A stretch of DNA of 15,141 nt, taken from NCBI GenBank assembly GCA_007116095.1, contig SKJD01000391.1:1-15141 (forward strand), read 5' to 3'. Made by a program: the position numbers and the translations under genes. Source of the stretch: Candidatus Hydrogenedentota bacterium. GTDB taxonomy: Bacteria; Hydrogenedentota; Hydrogenedentia; Hydrogenedentales; SCBR16-9. The notes below the pieces were generated by a model that saw only the letters and a list, made by a program, of their open reading frames with translations, had not been told where the DNA came from and did no database searches. This document shows positions 8,687 through 15,130 of the stretch, piece by piece. How positions within the stretch are numbered: the first letter of the stretch is position 1; each line of letters starts with the position of its first letter.

Positions 8687-10489
8687 TTATCCAATCCAGA
8701 GCAAGGTCTTGCCTTTGCTGACCTGATCCCCGGGCTTAACTTCGATGTCGCCAACAACGCCAGCGCTGGGCGCTTTGATCTCCATCTCCATTTTCATGGC
8801 TTCGAGAATCAATAACACATCGCCCTCACTGACCGAGTCGCCTTCTTCCACCAGCACCTTGTTGATGTTGCCGGGCATCGGCGCTTCAATCTGGGTCCCG
8901 GCCCCAACAGCAACACCGCCTTCGCCGCCAGCGTCGCCTTCGGCTTCCTTGACCTCGAAGTCATAGGACTTGCCGTTGACCTTCGCCTGGTTGCCGTCGA
9001 TTTGCACCTTGAAGGACTTGCCATTGACCGACACGCTGAAGGCGTTGCCGCCGCCGGCAGCCTGCTCTTCCTGGGGCGCTTCGTGTTCTTTCAGGCGAAT
9101 GCCCAGCTTGCCTTCGCCCTTCAGGAAGGCGATGCCCTTGTCCTTGCAGGAGGCGGCGATAAAGATATTCTCGTCGGTGGTTTCCAGTCCTTCGGCCTCC
9201 AGAATCTTCTTCATGGCCTCGACCCCCTTCTTGGGGTCGGCGTCGTTCATGGCCAGCGGCTTCTCGGTGGTCGGCTCCAGCCCCATCTGCTCGGCGGCAA
9301 TCTTCACGATTTCCGGGTCCGGCGGTACCGGCGTCTTGCCGAAATAGCCCAAGACCATCTTGCCGTAGCCATCGGCAATCTTTTCCCAATCGCCGAAGAG
9401 GACATTGTTGAAGGCCTGCTGGAAGTAGAATTGCGAAACCGGGGTCACGGAAGTGCCAAAGCCGCCAAGTCGCACGACTTCGCGCATGGCCCGGATCACA
9501 TCGTCGTACTTGTCCATGATGCCGTTGTCGCGCAGCATCTGGGTGTTGGCCGTGAGGGCGCCGCCAGGCATCGGGGACCAGGGAATCAGGGGCTCCACGG
9601 TCGTGGACTCGGGCGGCATGTAGTAGTCCTTCATGCACTCCTTGAAGATGCGCTCGGCCTCCATGACCTTGTCAATGTCAATACCCAGGTCATACTCCGA
9701 CCCGCGCAAGGCGTGCCACATCACCGCATAGTCCGGCTGACAGGTGCCGCCCGAGCAGGGAGCCAGGGAGAGGTCAATGCCATCAGCGCCAGCGTCCAGG
9801 GCGGCCTTGTAGGCCAACACGCTGATGCCGGCGGTTTCGTGGGTGTGGAAACGAATTTCCGTGCCGTCCGGCAGCATTTGACGCGCCTGTTTGATGGTCT
9901 CGTAGACCTTTGAGGGCACCGCCGTCCCGGAGGCGTCCTTGAAGCAGACCGACTGGTAGGGAATGTCCGCATCCAGGATTTCCCGCAGCGTTTGTATGTA
10001 AAACTCGGGGGTATGGGCCCCTTCGCACCCCGGAGGCAGCTCCATCAAGGTCACGCAGACCTCATGGTGCAACCCGGCATTGACGATACACTGTCCGCTC
10101 CAGATGAGGTTGTCCACATCGTTGAGCGCGTCGAAGTTCCGGATGGTGGTCATGCCATGCTTCTTGAAGAGCTTGGCGTGCAAGTCAATGATGTCACTGC
10201 TCTGCGACTCCAGGGCCACCACATTTACCCCCCGGGAGAGGGTTTGCAGGTTGGCGTCCGGCCCGGCGGCCTCGCGAAAGGCGTCCATCATGTCGAATGC
10301 GTCTTCGTTGCAGTAGAAGTAAAGTGACTGATAGCGGGCCCCGCCCCCGGCTTCGTAGTGTGTGATGCCCGCCTCTCGGCATGCTTCCACAGCGGGTAGA
10401 AAATCTTTCGTGAGTACCCGGGCGCCCAAGACCGACTGGAACCCGTCTCTGAATGCCGTGTTCATGACTTTGACGAGCTTTTTAGCCAC
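8687..10489 (-). CDS. oadA: Decarboxylase alpha subunit with biotinyl domain
   Basis: This is the carboxyltransferase of a sodium-pumping decarboxylase: it moves carboxylate from the acid substrate to its own biotin. The 600 residues show an HMG-lyase-like TIM barrel first, with TAFRDGFQS at 11-19, the lysine of CFKDASG and RFHTHETAG as metal-binding segment. A conserved pyruvate carboxylase/OadA domain follows, then an Ala/Gly-rich linker near 475-530, and a biotinyl domain with EAMKMEME, biotin-accepting Lys566. The start is GTG at 10489, with AAGGAAAGG about 8 bases upstream; an ATG at 10465 is less well placed. Pyruvate carboxylase subunit B has the same architecture, but the neighbouring oadG and oadB favour a membrane pump. 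A 283-bp gap separates it from oadG. Confidence 0.95.
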   Translation of the reverse strand: MAKKLVKVMNTAFRDGFQSVLGARVLTKDFLPAVEACREAGITHYEAGGGARYQSLYFYCNEDAFDMMDAFREAAGPDANLQTLSRGVNVVALESQSSDIIDLHAKLFKKHGMTTIRNFDALNDVDNLIWSGQCIVNAGLHHEVCVTLMELPPGCEGAHTPEFYIQTLREILDADIPYQSVCFKDASGTAVPSKVYETIKQARQMLPDGTEIRFHTHETAGISVLAYKAALDAGADGIDLSLAPCSGGTCQPDYAVMWHALRGSEYDLGIDIDKVMEAERIFKECMKDYYMPPESTTVEPLIPWSPMPGGALTANTQMLRDNGIMDKYDDVIRAMREVVRLGGFGTSVTPVSQFYFQQAFNNVLFGDWEKIADGYGKMVLGYFGKTPVPPDPEIVKIAAEQMGLEPTTEKPLAMNDADPKKGVEAMKKILEAEGLETTDENIFIAASCKDKGIAFLKGEGKLGIRLKEHEAPQEEQAAGGGNAFSVSVNGKSFKVQIDGNQAKVNGKSYDFEVKEAEGDAGGEGGVAVGAGTQIEAPMPGNINKVLVEEGDSVSEGDVLLILEAMKMEMEIKAPSAGVVGDIEVKPGDQVSKGKTLLWIG

Positions 10490-10506
10490 TTTTACTTTCC
10501 TTTCCT

Positions 10507-10522
10507 TGCAACTGCAGTTGCA
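10507..10522. promoter_or_regulatory. Perfect 16-bp palindrome upstream of oadA
   Basis: TGCAACTGCAGTTGCA is its own reverse complement over 16 bases without a spacer. It lies 18-33 bases upstream of the oadA GTG, immediately before the purine-rich ribosome binding site. Further related TTGCAA and TGCAA words sit just beside it. Position and symmetry suit a dimeric repressor site or an RNA hairpin that would control ribosome access. No specific regulator is recognised. Confidence 0.45.
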
Positions 10523-10540
10523 TCTTGCAATCTAAATTCA

Positions 10541-10599
10541 AGTGGTCAGTCAGGATCGACGTCACCAGACATGTCCCGATAGCGACGTTCCGGACCACT
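10541..10599 (-). other. Possible structured element between oadG and oadA
   Basis: Outer arms AGTGGTC (10541-10547) and GACCACT (10593-10599) pair over 7 bp. Inside them, CGTC and GACG can pair again, and the loop holds the 8-base palindrome GACATGTC. The rest of the 283-bp gap has no credible gene and no clear terminator. Two copies of CCCGGTTTA lie exactly 100 bp apart at 10626 and 10726. The gap may hold a processing site or a second promoter that sets OadA levels apart from OadG. Confidence 0.3.
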
Positions 10600-10772
10600 G
10601 TAATGTCCTTGAATGAACAGCTACACCCGGTTTAACTTTTCAAGCACCTGGCTGCTGCGCCACCCTGAAACTGATTTCGGAGCACTATTATTGGCAGGCC
10701 GCATCACTCAATCCTTCATAAGCTTCCCGGTTTACGAAAGTATCGACATATAGGCCCAAAAAAACCGCCTGA

Positions 10773-10997
10773 TTAGTGCTTCTGCGCACGAATGGCGGCC
10801 AAAACAACAGCAATTTCTTGTAACGCCTCTCCACCACCGGTTTTCTTTCCGGCATCCGGCGGCGGGGCCTCGGGAAATAAATCGGCGAAACGGTCAAAAA
10901 AACGCGCCGAAGCTTGTACAACAATAACCAACAAGGTGAGCACGATGAATACCATCAACATGCCCATCAACATGAGCTGTAAACCTTCCGTCAACAT
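10773..10997 (-). CDS. oadG: Decarboxylase gamma subunit
   Basis: OadG is the small membrane anchor that joins the alpha and beta subunits and, in characterised pumps, speeds proton delivery to carboxybiotin through a C-terminal metal site. The 74 residues fit the family (about 80). The start MLTEGLQLMLMGM leads into one membrane helix at about 7-30, followed by a Pro/Ala/Gly linker and a C-terminal helix EALQEIAVVLAAIRAQKH, typical of this family. It ends in His, but has no cluster of His residues as some family members do. AGGGG lies about 12 bases before the ATG. It is first in the operon, ahead of oadA. Confidence 0.88.
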   Translation of the reverse strand: MLTEGLQLMLMGMLMVFIVLTLLVIVVQASARFFDRFADLFPEAPPPDAGKKTGGGEALQEIAVVLAAIRAQKH

Positions 10998-11084
10998 GGC
11001 GAATATGCCCCTTTAACGATTATCGTCTTTGGCGCCATTGCCTTGCCCGGGCACAAGTCGCACCCCGGGCGCAATTCTGGCCCA

Positions 11085-11114
11085 TAGACATTTTTTGGTA
11101 CAACGTGATACTGT
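11085..11114 (+). promoter_or_regulatory. Candidate birA promoter
   Basis: TAGACA (one mismatch from the -35 consensus) is followed after 18 bases by TACTGT, preceded by TGA as an extended -10. The -10 itself is poor. It would give a leader of about 145 nt for birA. The whole 10998-11266 stretch is a divergent control region between oadG and birA and holds no gene that I can support. Confidence 0.3.
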
Positions 11115-11174
11115 GTTAGCAAGTCCCCCGTTTGGACACCGGCAATATAAATCCACCGGTTTGAATATACGCTG

Positions 11175-11199
11175 AACACCACCTATTCGTTGTGGTGTT
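11175..11199 (+). other. Hairpin in the birA upstream region
   Basis: AACACCAC (11175-11182) and GTGGTGTT (11192-11199) form a perfect 8-bp stem with a 9-base loop, about 70 bases before the birA start. No T-run follows, so it is not a standard terminator. It could be an operator half-site pair or an mRNA structure. Upstream, CACCGG occurs twice, 17 bp apart, at 11137 and 11154. Confidence 0.35.
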
Positions 11200-11266
11200 T
11201 CGATGTAGCCAGATGCCGCTTCCCATCACGACATCTACATCACTTTTGGCGACAATGGTAGCATGA

Positions 11267-12082
11267 ATGACATGGCAATTGCATTCTTATTCGACGCAAC
11301 AGGTAAAAACTACATCGGTGCGCTTTGACATCACCTGGGTGGAAACCCTGGACTCAACAAACTCCTATCTGAAAGCCCGGCAAGACCGCCTGCCCCGCTA
11401 CCCCACACCGGTCATAGCGGCCCGCCAACAACGCTCCGGGCGGGGGCGTGAGGCGCGCTATTGGATTTCGGCGCCTTACAAAGATATTGCCTGTTCCCTG
11501 CTACTACCCACCCGGGCGCCACTCCACCACCTCCCCTCGCTGACGATGGCGGTCGCCTTGGCGGTGCGGGCCATGTTGTCAGATACCTATGCTATTCCGG
11601 CTGCCGTGAAATGGCCCAACGACGTATTGGTGCATGGTCGGAAAATCTGTGGCATCCTCTCGGAACTGCTCCCCGACAATGGCGCTATCCCCGGCCACCG
11701 GGTCCTGATGGGGATCGGGCTGAATGTAGGCATGGCCCCGGAAATGCTCGCCACAATCGATCAACCAGCGACCTCCATGTCGGTGGAAAACAGCAGCCAT
11801 TTCATTGTGGACACGGTGCTGGAAACCTTCTTGGCCACCTTGCCGCCCTGGCTCGCACGCTGGGAAGAGGGCGGGTTTTCGGCCTTGCGTTCGGAATGGT
11901 TGCGCCATGAGCAGCGTTTGCATACACAAATACGGGTCAAACAGGGAAAAACTGCATTATATGGCATCCTGGAAGGCTTCGGGGACGACGGCGAACTGCT
12001 GCTCCGGGATGCCGAAGGCAGGATAATCCCCTGTATCCATGGTGATGTATTTCACGACACGCGCTCCGCTCCTCCATCCTGA
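11267..12082 (+). CDS. birA: Biotin--protein ligase (BirA catalytic type)
   Basis: The enzyme makes biotinyl-AMP and transfers biotin to the lysine of biotinyl domains; the obvious local client is Lys566 of OadA. The 271 residues contain DSTNSYLK near 29, SGRGREARYW at 57-66 (biotinyl-AMP loop), KWPNDVLV at 115-122, Lys126 in GRKICGIL, GIGLNV at 149-154, and an SH3-like C-terminal domain. There is no N-terminal helix-turn-helix, so it should not repress biotin genes as E. coli BirA does. The ATG at 11267 has no clear Shine-Dalgarno, so the start is less certain than the identity. It is transcribed away from oadG across a 269-bp shared region. Confidence 0.93.
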   Translation: MTWQLHSYSTQQVKTTSVRFDITWVETLDSTNSYLKARQDRLPRYPTPVIAARQQRSGRGREARYWISAPYKDIACSLLLPTRAPLHHLPSLTMAVALAVRAMLSDTYAIPAAVKWPNDVLVHGRKICGILSELLPDNGAIPGHRVLMGIGLNVGMAPEMLATIDQPATSMSVENSSHFIVDTVLETFLATLPPWLARWEEGGFSALRSEWLRHEQRLHTQIRVKQGKTALYGILEGFGDDGELLLRDAEGRIIPCIHGDVFHDTRSAPPS

Positions 12083-12211
12083 CGGCCCCTTGCGGCATGA
12101 AGCAGGGCGCTGCTGTGTTAAGTTGGGTGTAACGCGGGGCTCGTCAGCCTGGCCTTCGCAATTTTATGGCATGCGGTGTTGGCAATTTCACTACCCCAAG
12201 GATGAACCACG

Positions 12212-12793
12212 ATGAAAAAGTCTCTGAAATTCTCTTGCAGCATAGGAATGCTGGGCTTGGTGCTCATGCTGGGCAGCGCGTGTAACAACAGCTACGTATC
12301 GCCAGACGAAATCATGACGCGCTCCGAAGCGCTGGCGGCAAGCAATCCACACGAAGAAAACGCAACTAGGGAGGAATCCGAAAATATGGAACCAATTGTA
12401 CGCAGTGAGGATGAATGGCGTGAGATGCTGACGGAGGAGCAATTCTATGTCCTGCGCGAACACGGCACGGAATCGGCCTTCACCAACGTCTACTACGACC
12501 ACAAGGAAGAAGGCGTTTACCGTTGCGCCGGTTGTGATTTGCCGCTTTTCAGCTCGGAACACAAGTACCAGTCCGGCTCAGGATGGCCGAGCTACTGGCA
12601 GCCGGTTACGTTGGAACATATCGGCATGACGAATGACCGGCGCTTCGGCATGTCCCACACAGAAGTACATTGCAAGCGATGCGGCGGCCATCAGGGGCAT
12701 GTGTTCAACGACGGCCCCCAACCGACCGGCCTTCGTTATTGCATCAACTCGGCCTCGTTGAGATTTGAAGCTGCCGAAACGGCCAATGAATAA
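12212..12793 (+). CDS. msrB: Peptide methionine-R-sulfoxide reductase, probable lipoprotein
   Basis: MsrB reduces the R form of methionine sulfoxide in proteins. The 193 residues begin with a signal peptide (MKKSLKF, hydrophobic stretch, GSAC with Cys24). Leu lies one place further from the Cys than in the usual lipobox, so lipidation is likely but not sure. A low-complexity polar linker runs to about 60, then the MsrB domain: structural zinc cysteines 105/108 (CAGC) and 154/157 (CKRC), GWPSYWQP, GHQGHVFNDGP, and catalytic Cys177 in RYCINSASLRF. Ser123 stands where E. coli MsrB has Cys (SGCGWPSF), so a resolving Cys is absent there. AAGGA lies about 9 bases before the ATG. It follows birA by 129 bp. 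Confidence 0.95.
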   Translation: MKKSLKFSCSIGMLGLVLMLGSACNNSYVSPDEIMTRSEALAASNPHEENATREESENMEPIVRSEDEWREMLTEEQFYVLREHGTESAFTNVYYDHKEEGVYRCAGCDLPLFSSEHKYQSGSGWPSYWQPVTLEHIGMTNDRRFGMSHTEVHCKRCGGHQGHVFNDGPQPTGLRYCINSASLRFEAAETANE

Positions 12794-12809
12794 GTCTATA
12801 CCAGAAACG

Positions 12810-12837
12810 TTGCCGGCAAGACATGACGTGTTATCAT
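12810..12837 (+). promoter_or_regulatory. Candidate promoter for the cinA-family gene
   Basis: TTGCCG (-35, four of six) is followed after 16 bases by TATCAT (-10, five of six), which has TG one base upstream as an extended -10. Transcription would begin near 12844. This argues against using the most upstream ATG at 12846 and favours a start at 12891 or 12915. Confidence 0.45.
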
Positions 12838-12914
12838 AACCGAATATGCGCCGGACGGCCTTACCGCGCTGTCGGGTATTGATCGTTGCGATGCATGTCA
12901 ATGAAAATGAGTCG

Positions 12915-14117
12915 ATGAAATCTGAATTACTGATGATCGGTACGGAATTGCTCCTGGGACAAATTCACGATACCAATTCCACCTACATGTCCCAGGTGCT
13001 GGCCGAACAAGGCATCCCGCTCTACCAGAAGGTGACCGTGGGTGACAATCTGGAGCGGATTGTCGCAGCCCTGGACGACGCCCTGAACCGCAGCGACGTC
13101 GTGCTGTGCAGCGGCGGGCTGGGGCCGACGGAGGATGACATCACCCGCGAGGCCATTGCCGCCCTGCTGGGAAGAAAACTCGTCTTCCGGCAAGACCTCT
13201 ATGACGACATGGTGCAACGTTTCAGCCATTACCGCATGCAGATCACCGAAAACAACAAACGCCAAACGACCTTGCCGGAAGGGGCCATCCCCCTGAAAAA
13301 CCCACATGGCACGGCGCCGGGCCTGATCGTGGAGTGCGAGCGGGGCATTATCGCCTGCATGCCGGGCGTACCCAGCGAGCTGTATCCCATGCTCGAGGAA
13401 CGGGTGGTTCCCTACATCCGGCAGCGCTACAACCTGTCGGGCACGGTGCAATCCCGCATTCTCAAGGTCTGTGGCCTGGGCGAATCGCGGGTGGACAGTA
13501 TTATCGGCGACCTGATCCAAGGCTCCAGCAACCCGACCGTCGGTCTCCTGGCTTCGCCGAGGGCGGTCACCATCCGCATTACCGCCTTTGCCGCCGATCA
13601 ACCCGCCGCGCAGGCGCTGATCGCCCCCATGGAAAAGCAGATTCGCGAACGTCTGGACGGCCTCATCATGGGCGTGGACGACGACACCCTCGAGTCCGTC
13701 GTGGACCGCTTGCTCCGCGATCGGGGCTGGACGATTGCAGTGCTTGAAACCCAGACCGGGGGCATGTTGTCCCATCTTATGAGCCACACCGGGATGACGA
13801 GCTACCTGGGAAGTTTGGTTCAGAACCCGGTGCTGGATGGCGCAGCGGTCAACACCTTTGACCTCAAAGCGCGAATTTTGCTACACTATCCAGCTGACTG
13901 TGTCCTCGTTATGCAGACCGATATGCCCAACAGGACCAACACCGTTCACTTTTTTATGCCGGAAAAACACGATACTTACAACGAAACACCCGACAGTCAG
14001 ATATTCTCCTGGCAACAGGGCTTTGCCAGTCTCAGCGAGAAAGACCAGTTACGGAGTGCGGTAGGCACACTGGAACGCATCCGCCGCATACTGACCACAG
14101 GCAAGGTGGAGGTCTGA
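12915..14117 (+). CDS. cinA: CinA-family protein with degenerate C-terminal amidase domain
   Basis: CinA-family proteins join a MoaB/MogA-like domain (COG1058, ADP-ribose or nucleotide pyrophosphatase in studied members) to a C-terminal NMN-deamidase (PncC) domain. The 400 residues start at the ATG giving MKSELLMIGTELLLGQ, the family beginning; ATGs at 12891 and 12846 extend it without similarity. No good Shine-Dalgarno is seen. The first domain looks intact: TNSTYMS, SGGLGPTEDD (66-75), NPHGTAPG and ACMPGVPSEL. In the C-terminal domain the active-site AESCTGG reads LETQTGG, putting Thr279 in place of the catalytic Ser, and the usual TGIAGPGG segment is absent, leaving MQTDMPNRTNT. That half is probably not a working amidase. 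Confidence 0.9.
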   Translation: MKSELLMIGTELLLGQIHDTNSTYMSQVLAEQGIPLYQKVTVGDNLERIVAALDDALNRSDVVLCSGGLGPTEDDITREAIAALLGRKLVFRQDLYDDMVQRFSHYRMQITENNKRQTTLPEGAIPLKNPHGTAPGLIVECERGIIACMPGVPSELYPMLEERVVPYIRQRYNLSGTVQSRILKVCGLGESRVDSIIGDLIQGSSNPTVGLLASPRAVTIRITAFAADQPAAQALIAPMEKQIRERLDGLIMGVDDDTLESVVDRLLRDRGWTIAVLETQTGGMLSHLMSHTGMTSYLGSLVQNPVLDGAAVNTFDLKARILLHYPADCVLVMQTDMPNRTNTVHFFMPEKHDTYNETPDSQIFSWQQGFASLSEKDQLRSAVGTLERIRRILTTGKVEV

Positions 14118-14250
14118 GACAAGCGCCAAAGCATCTTCTCCAGACCAATGGGGACCGTATGGAAGGCATGCGGCTAAGTTGTACTGTTTCGCTGTACTCT
14201 GCGACCGCAGTTATTGCTGACTGCCTCCTCCCCAAAACCTGACCGCTTGA

Positions 14251-14259
14251 TGGTATACT
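14251..14259 (+). promoter_or_regulatory. Extended -10 promoter element
   Basis: TGGTATACT matches the extended -10 pattern TGnTATAAT with one mismatch. No convincing -35 lies 16-18 bases upstream, which is usual for extended -10 promoters. It points to the RlpA-like gene, with a start of transcription expected near 14266. Confidence 0.45.
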
Positions 14260-14269
14260 GCAAAACGGG

Positions 14270-14278
14270 TGTGGATAA
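14270..14278 (-). promoter_or_regulatory. Perfect DnaA box
   Basis: On the minus strand these 9 bases are TTATCCACA, the strict DnaA box consensus. They lie about 11 bases downstream of the extended -10, so bound DnaA would overlap the start of transcription. A related site, TTGTACACA, lies at 14333-14341 on the plus strand. An exact 9-mer is expected by chance about 0.1 times in a window this size on both strands. Confidence 0.4.
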
Positions 14279-14493
14279 CCACAAGTGCAACCAGCACAAT
14301 GCGCCATGGCAACAACCTGGCGTTGTACACAGCCCCTTTTATTTTCCGACCCTTGTAAAGCCTGCTGCGCCAGTTGGTTTCACCAGCTTCCAGAGAACGG
14401 GAGCTTTAACCGGAACCGTCACCACGGTTTCCGGTATAGAAGTAAACCGTATCGTCCCAATGGGCGGTGCATGGAAAACCATGGGAAGAACAC

Positions 14494-14862
14494 ATGTTTG
14501 AGATTATTGCTTTGATGCTGCTCTCGCAGCAGCCCCTGCCACCCTTTGTGGTTGGTGAAGCATCGTATTACACCGTTGAAAGCAGCAGCCGGATCACGGC
14601 ATCCGGCGAGCGCATGGATGACAACGCCTACACCTGCGCCATGCTCGACGGCGAATTCGGCGAGTATTACCTTGTGGTGGCGCAAAATGGCAACTCCGTT
14701 GTCTGCCGCCTGAACGATCGCGGGCCCTATGTCGGGGACCGCGTCATTGACCTGTCCGAAGCCGCCATGCGTAAGCTGGACCTGAACTTGAGCAACGGCG
14801 TGCTCAATGTCACGGTTTACCGGCTGGGGAGTAACCCACCACCGGGCTTACTGCTCCATTGA
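14494..14862 (+). CDS. RlpA-like double-psi beta-barrel protein lacking the catalytic His
   Basis: The 122-residue protein is essentially one RlpA-type double-psi beta-barrel domain: GEASYY (21-26), TASGERMDDNAYTC, RLNDRGPYVGDRVIDLS (72-88) and a final strand VLNVTVYRL. In Pseudomonas RlpA, a lytic transglycosylase acting on denuded glycan strands, the catalytic pair is Asp123 and His131. Here Asp42 is present, but the residue 8 further on is Met50 (TCAM for TAAH). No SPOR domain is present. The ATG at 14494 has GGGAAG upstream; an in-frame ATG at 14467 adds nine residues. The N-terminus is a short hydrophobic stretch (FEIIALMLL) without a positive charge, so export is plausible but not clear. 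It may bind peptidoglycan without cleaving it. Confidence 0.8.
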   Translation: MFEIIALMLLSQQPLPPFVVGEASYYTVESSSRITASGERMDDNAYTCAMLDGEFGEYYLVVAQNGNSVVCRLNDRGPYVGDRVIDLSEAAMRKLDLNLSNGVLNVTVYRLGSNPPPGLLLH

Positions 14863-14904
14863 CGCCGATGCGCCGCCAACTCGGCGGCTTAATATTGTAA
14901 GCCC

Positions 14905-14942
14905 AGGGCCGTGTACATTATTGCAATGTGCGCGGCCTTTTT
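14905..14942 (+). terminator. Rho-independent terminator after the RlpA-like gene
   Basis: A 13-bp stem (14907-14919 with 14925-14937, two G-T pairs, GGCCG/CGGCC at the base) closes a 5-base loop and is followed directly by TTTTTCTTT. It lies 43 bases after the stop codon. A smaller GCCGCC/GGCGGC stem at 14872-14888 precedes it. This is the best intrinsic terminator in the window. Confidence 0.85.
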
Positions 14943-15056
14943 CTTTGGATCGGTTTGTTTTCGGGTGTAGGTATGATATTACCGCCAGGTCAACACATTA
15001 TCAGGCATTTTCGAATCGTTTTTCTCATTTAGTGGCGCGAGAAAGACTTTTGGTGT

Positions 15057-15075
15057 AAAAAATCTGTGATTTTTT
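15057..15075. other. A/T stem-loop at right edge
   Basis: AAAAAAT (15057-15063) and ATTTTTT (15069-15075) pair over 7 bp around CTGTG, six bases before the 50-bp repeat. It could act as a weak terminator for anything entering from the right, on the minus strand, or be simple A/T-rich spacer. Confidence 0.3.
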
Positions 15076-15080
15076 CAATA

Positions 15081-15130
15081 AAACACCTGAGAATCCCCAC
15101 ATCGTCATTCCTGCGCAGGCAGGAATCCAG
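15081..15130 (-). repeat. Dispersed stem-loop repeat, copy 4, exact inverted copy of 357-406
   Basis: All 50 bases are the reverse complement of 357-406, and identity stops at the next base on both sides. The stem is at 15107-15126. It lies about 140 bases after the terminator of the RlpA-like gene. The window ends 11 bases later, so what follows is unknown. Confidence 0.9.

Larger units (their letters stand above)
14118..14493 (+). other. Regulatory region and leader upstream of the RlpA-like gene
   Basis: No credible gene: two small frames here match nothing and run out of frame into the next gene. The stretch contains an extended -10 (14251-14259), a perfect DnaA box (14270-14278), a weaker second box on the other strand (14333-14341) and two imperfect stems, around 14297-14335 and 14409-14435. 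The second is ACCGGAACCGT paired with ACGGTTTCCGGT, 11 bp with one bulged T. From the -10, the leader would be about 230 nt. Confidence 0.45.

Noticed and set aside
9002..9913. Plus-strand open frame of 303 codons opposite oadA
   Set aside because: It is a shadow of OadA, which is intact across this stretch.
11019..11024. A -10 element (GATAAT on the minus strand) for oadG
   Set aside because: It is one mismatch from consensus, but there is no -35 at 16-18 bases and no TG extension; it is part of a short ACGAT/ATCGT palindrome.
12846..12914. Use of the upstream ATG at 12846 for the cinA-family gene
   Set aside because: It adds 23 residues without family similarity and lies almost at the transcription start predicted from the promoter at 12810-12837.
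12927..13787. Minus-strand open frame of 286 codons opposite the cinA-family gene
   Set aside because: It is antisense to a recognised protein. Its translation has no family signature and no ribosome binding site is seen.
14214..14501. Small frame of 95 codons ahead of the RlpA-like gene
   Set aside because: It overlaps the promoter, the DnaA box and the start of the real gene, has no ribosome binding site, and matches nothing.
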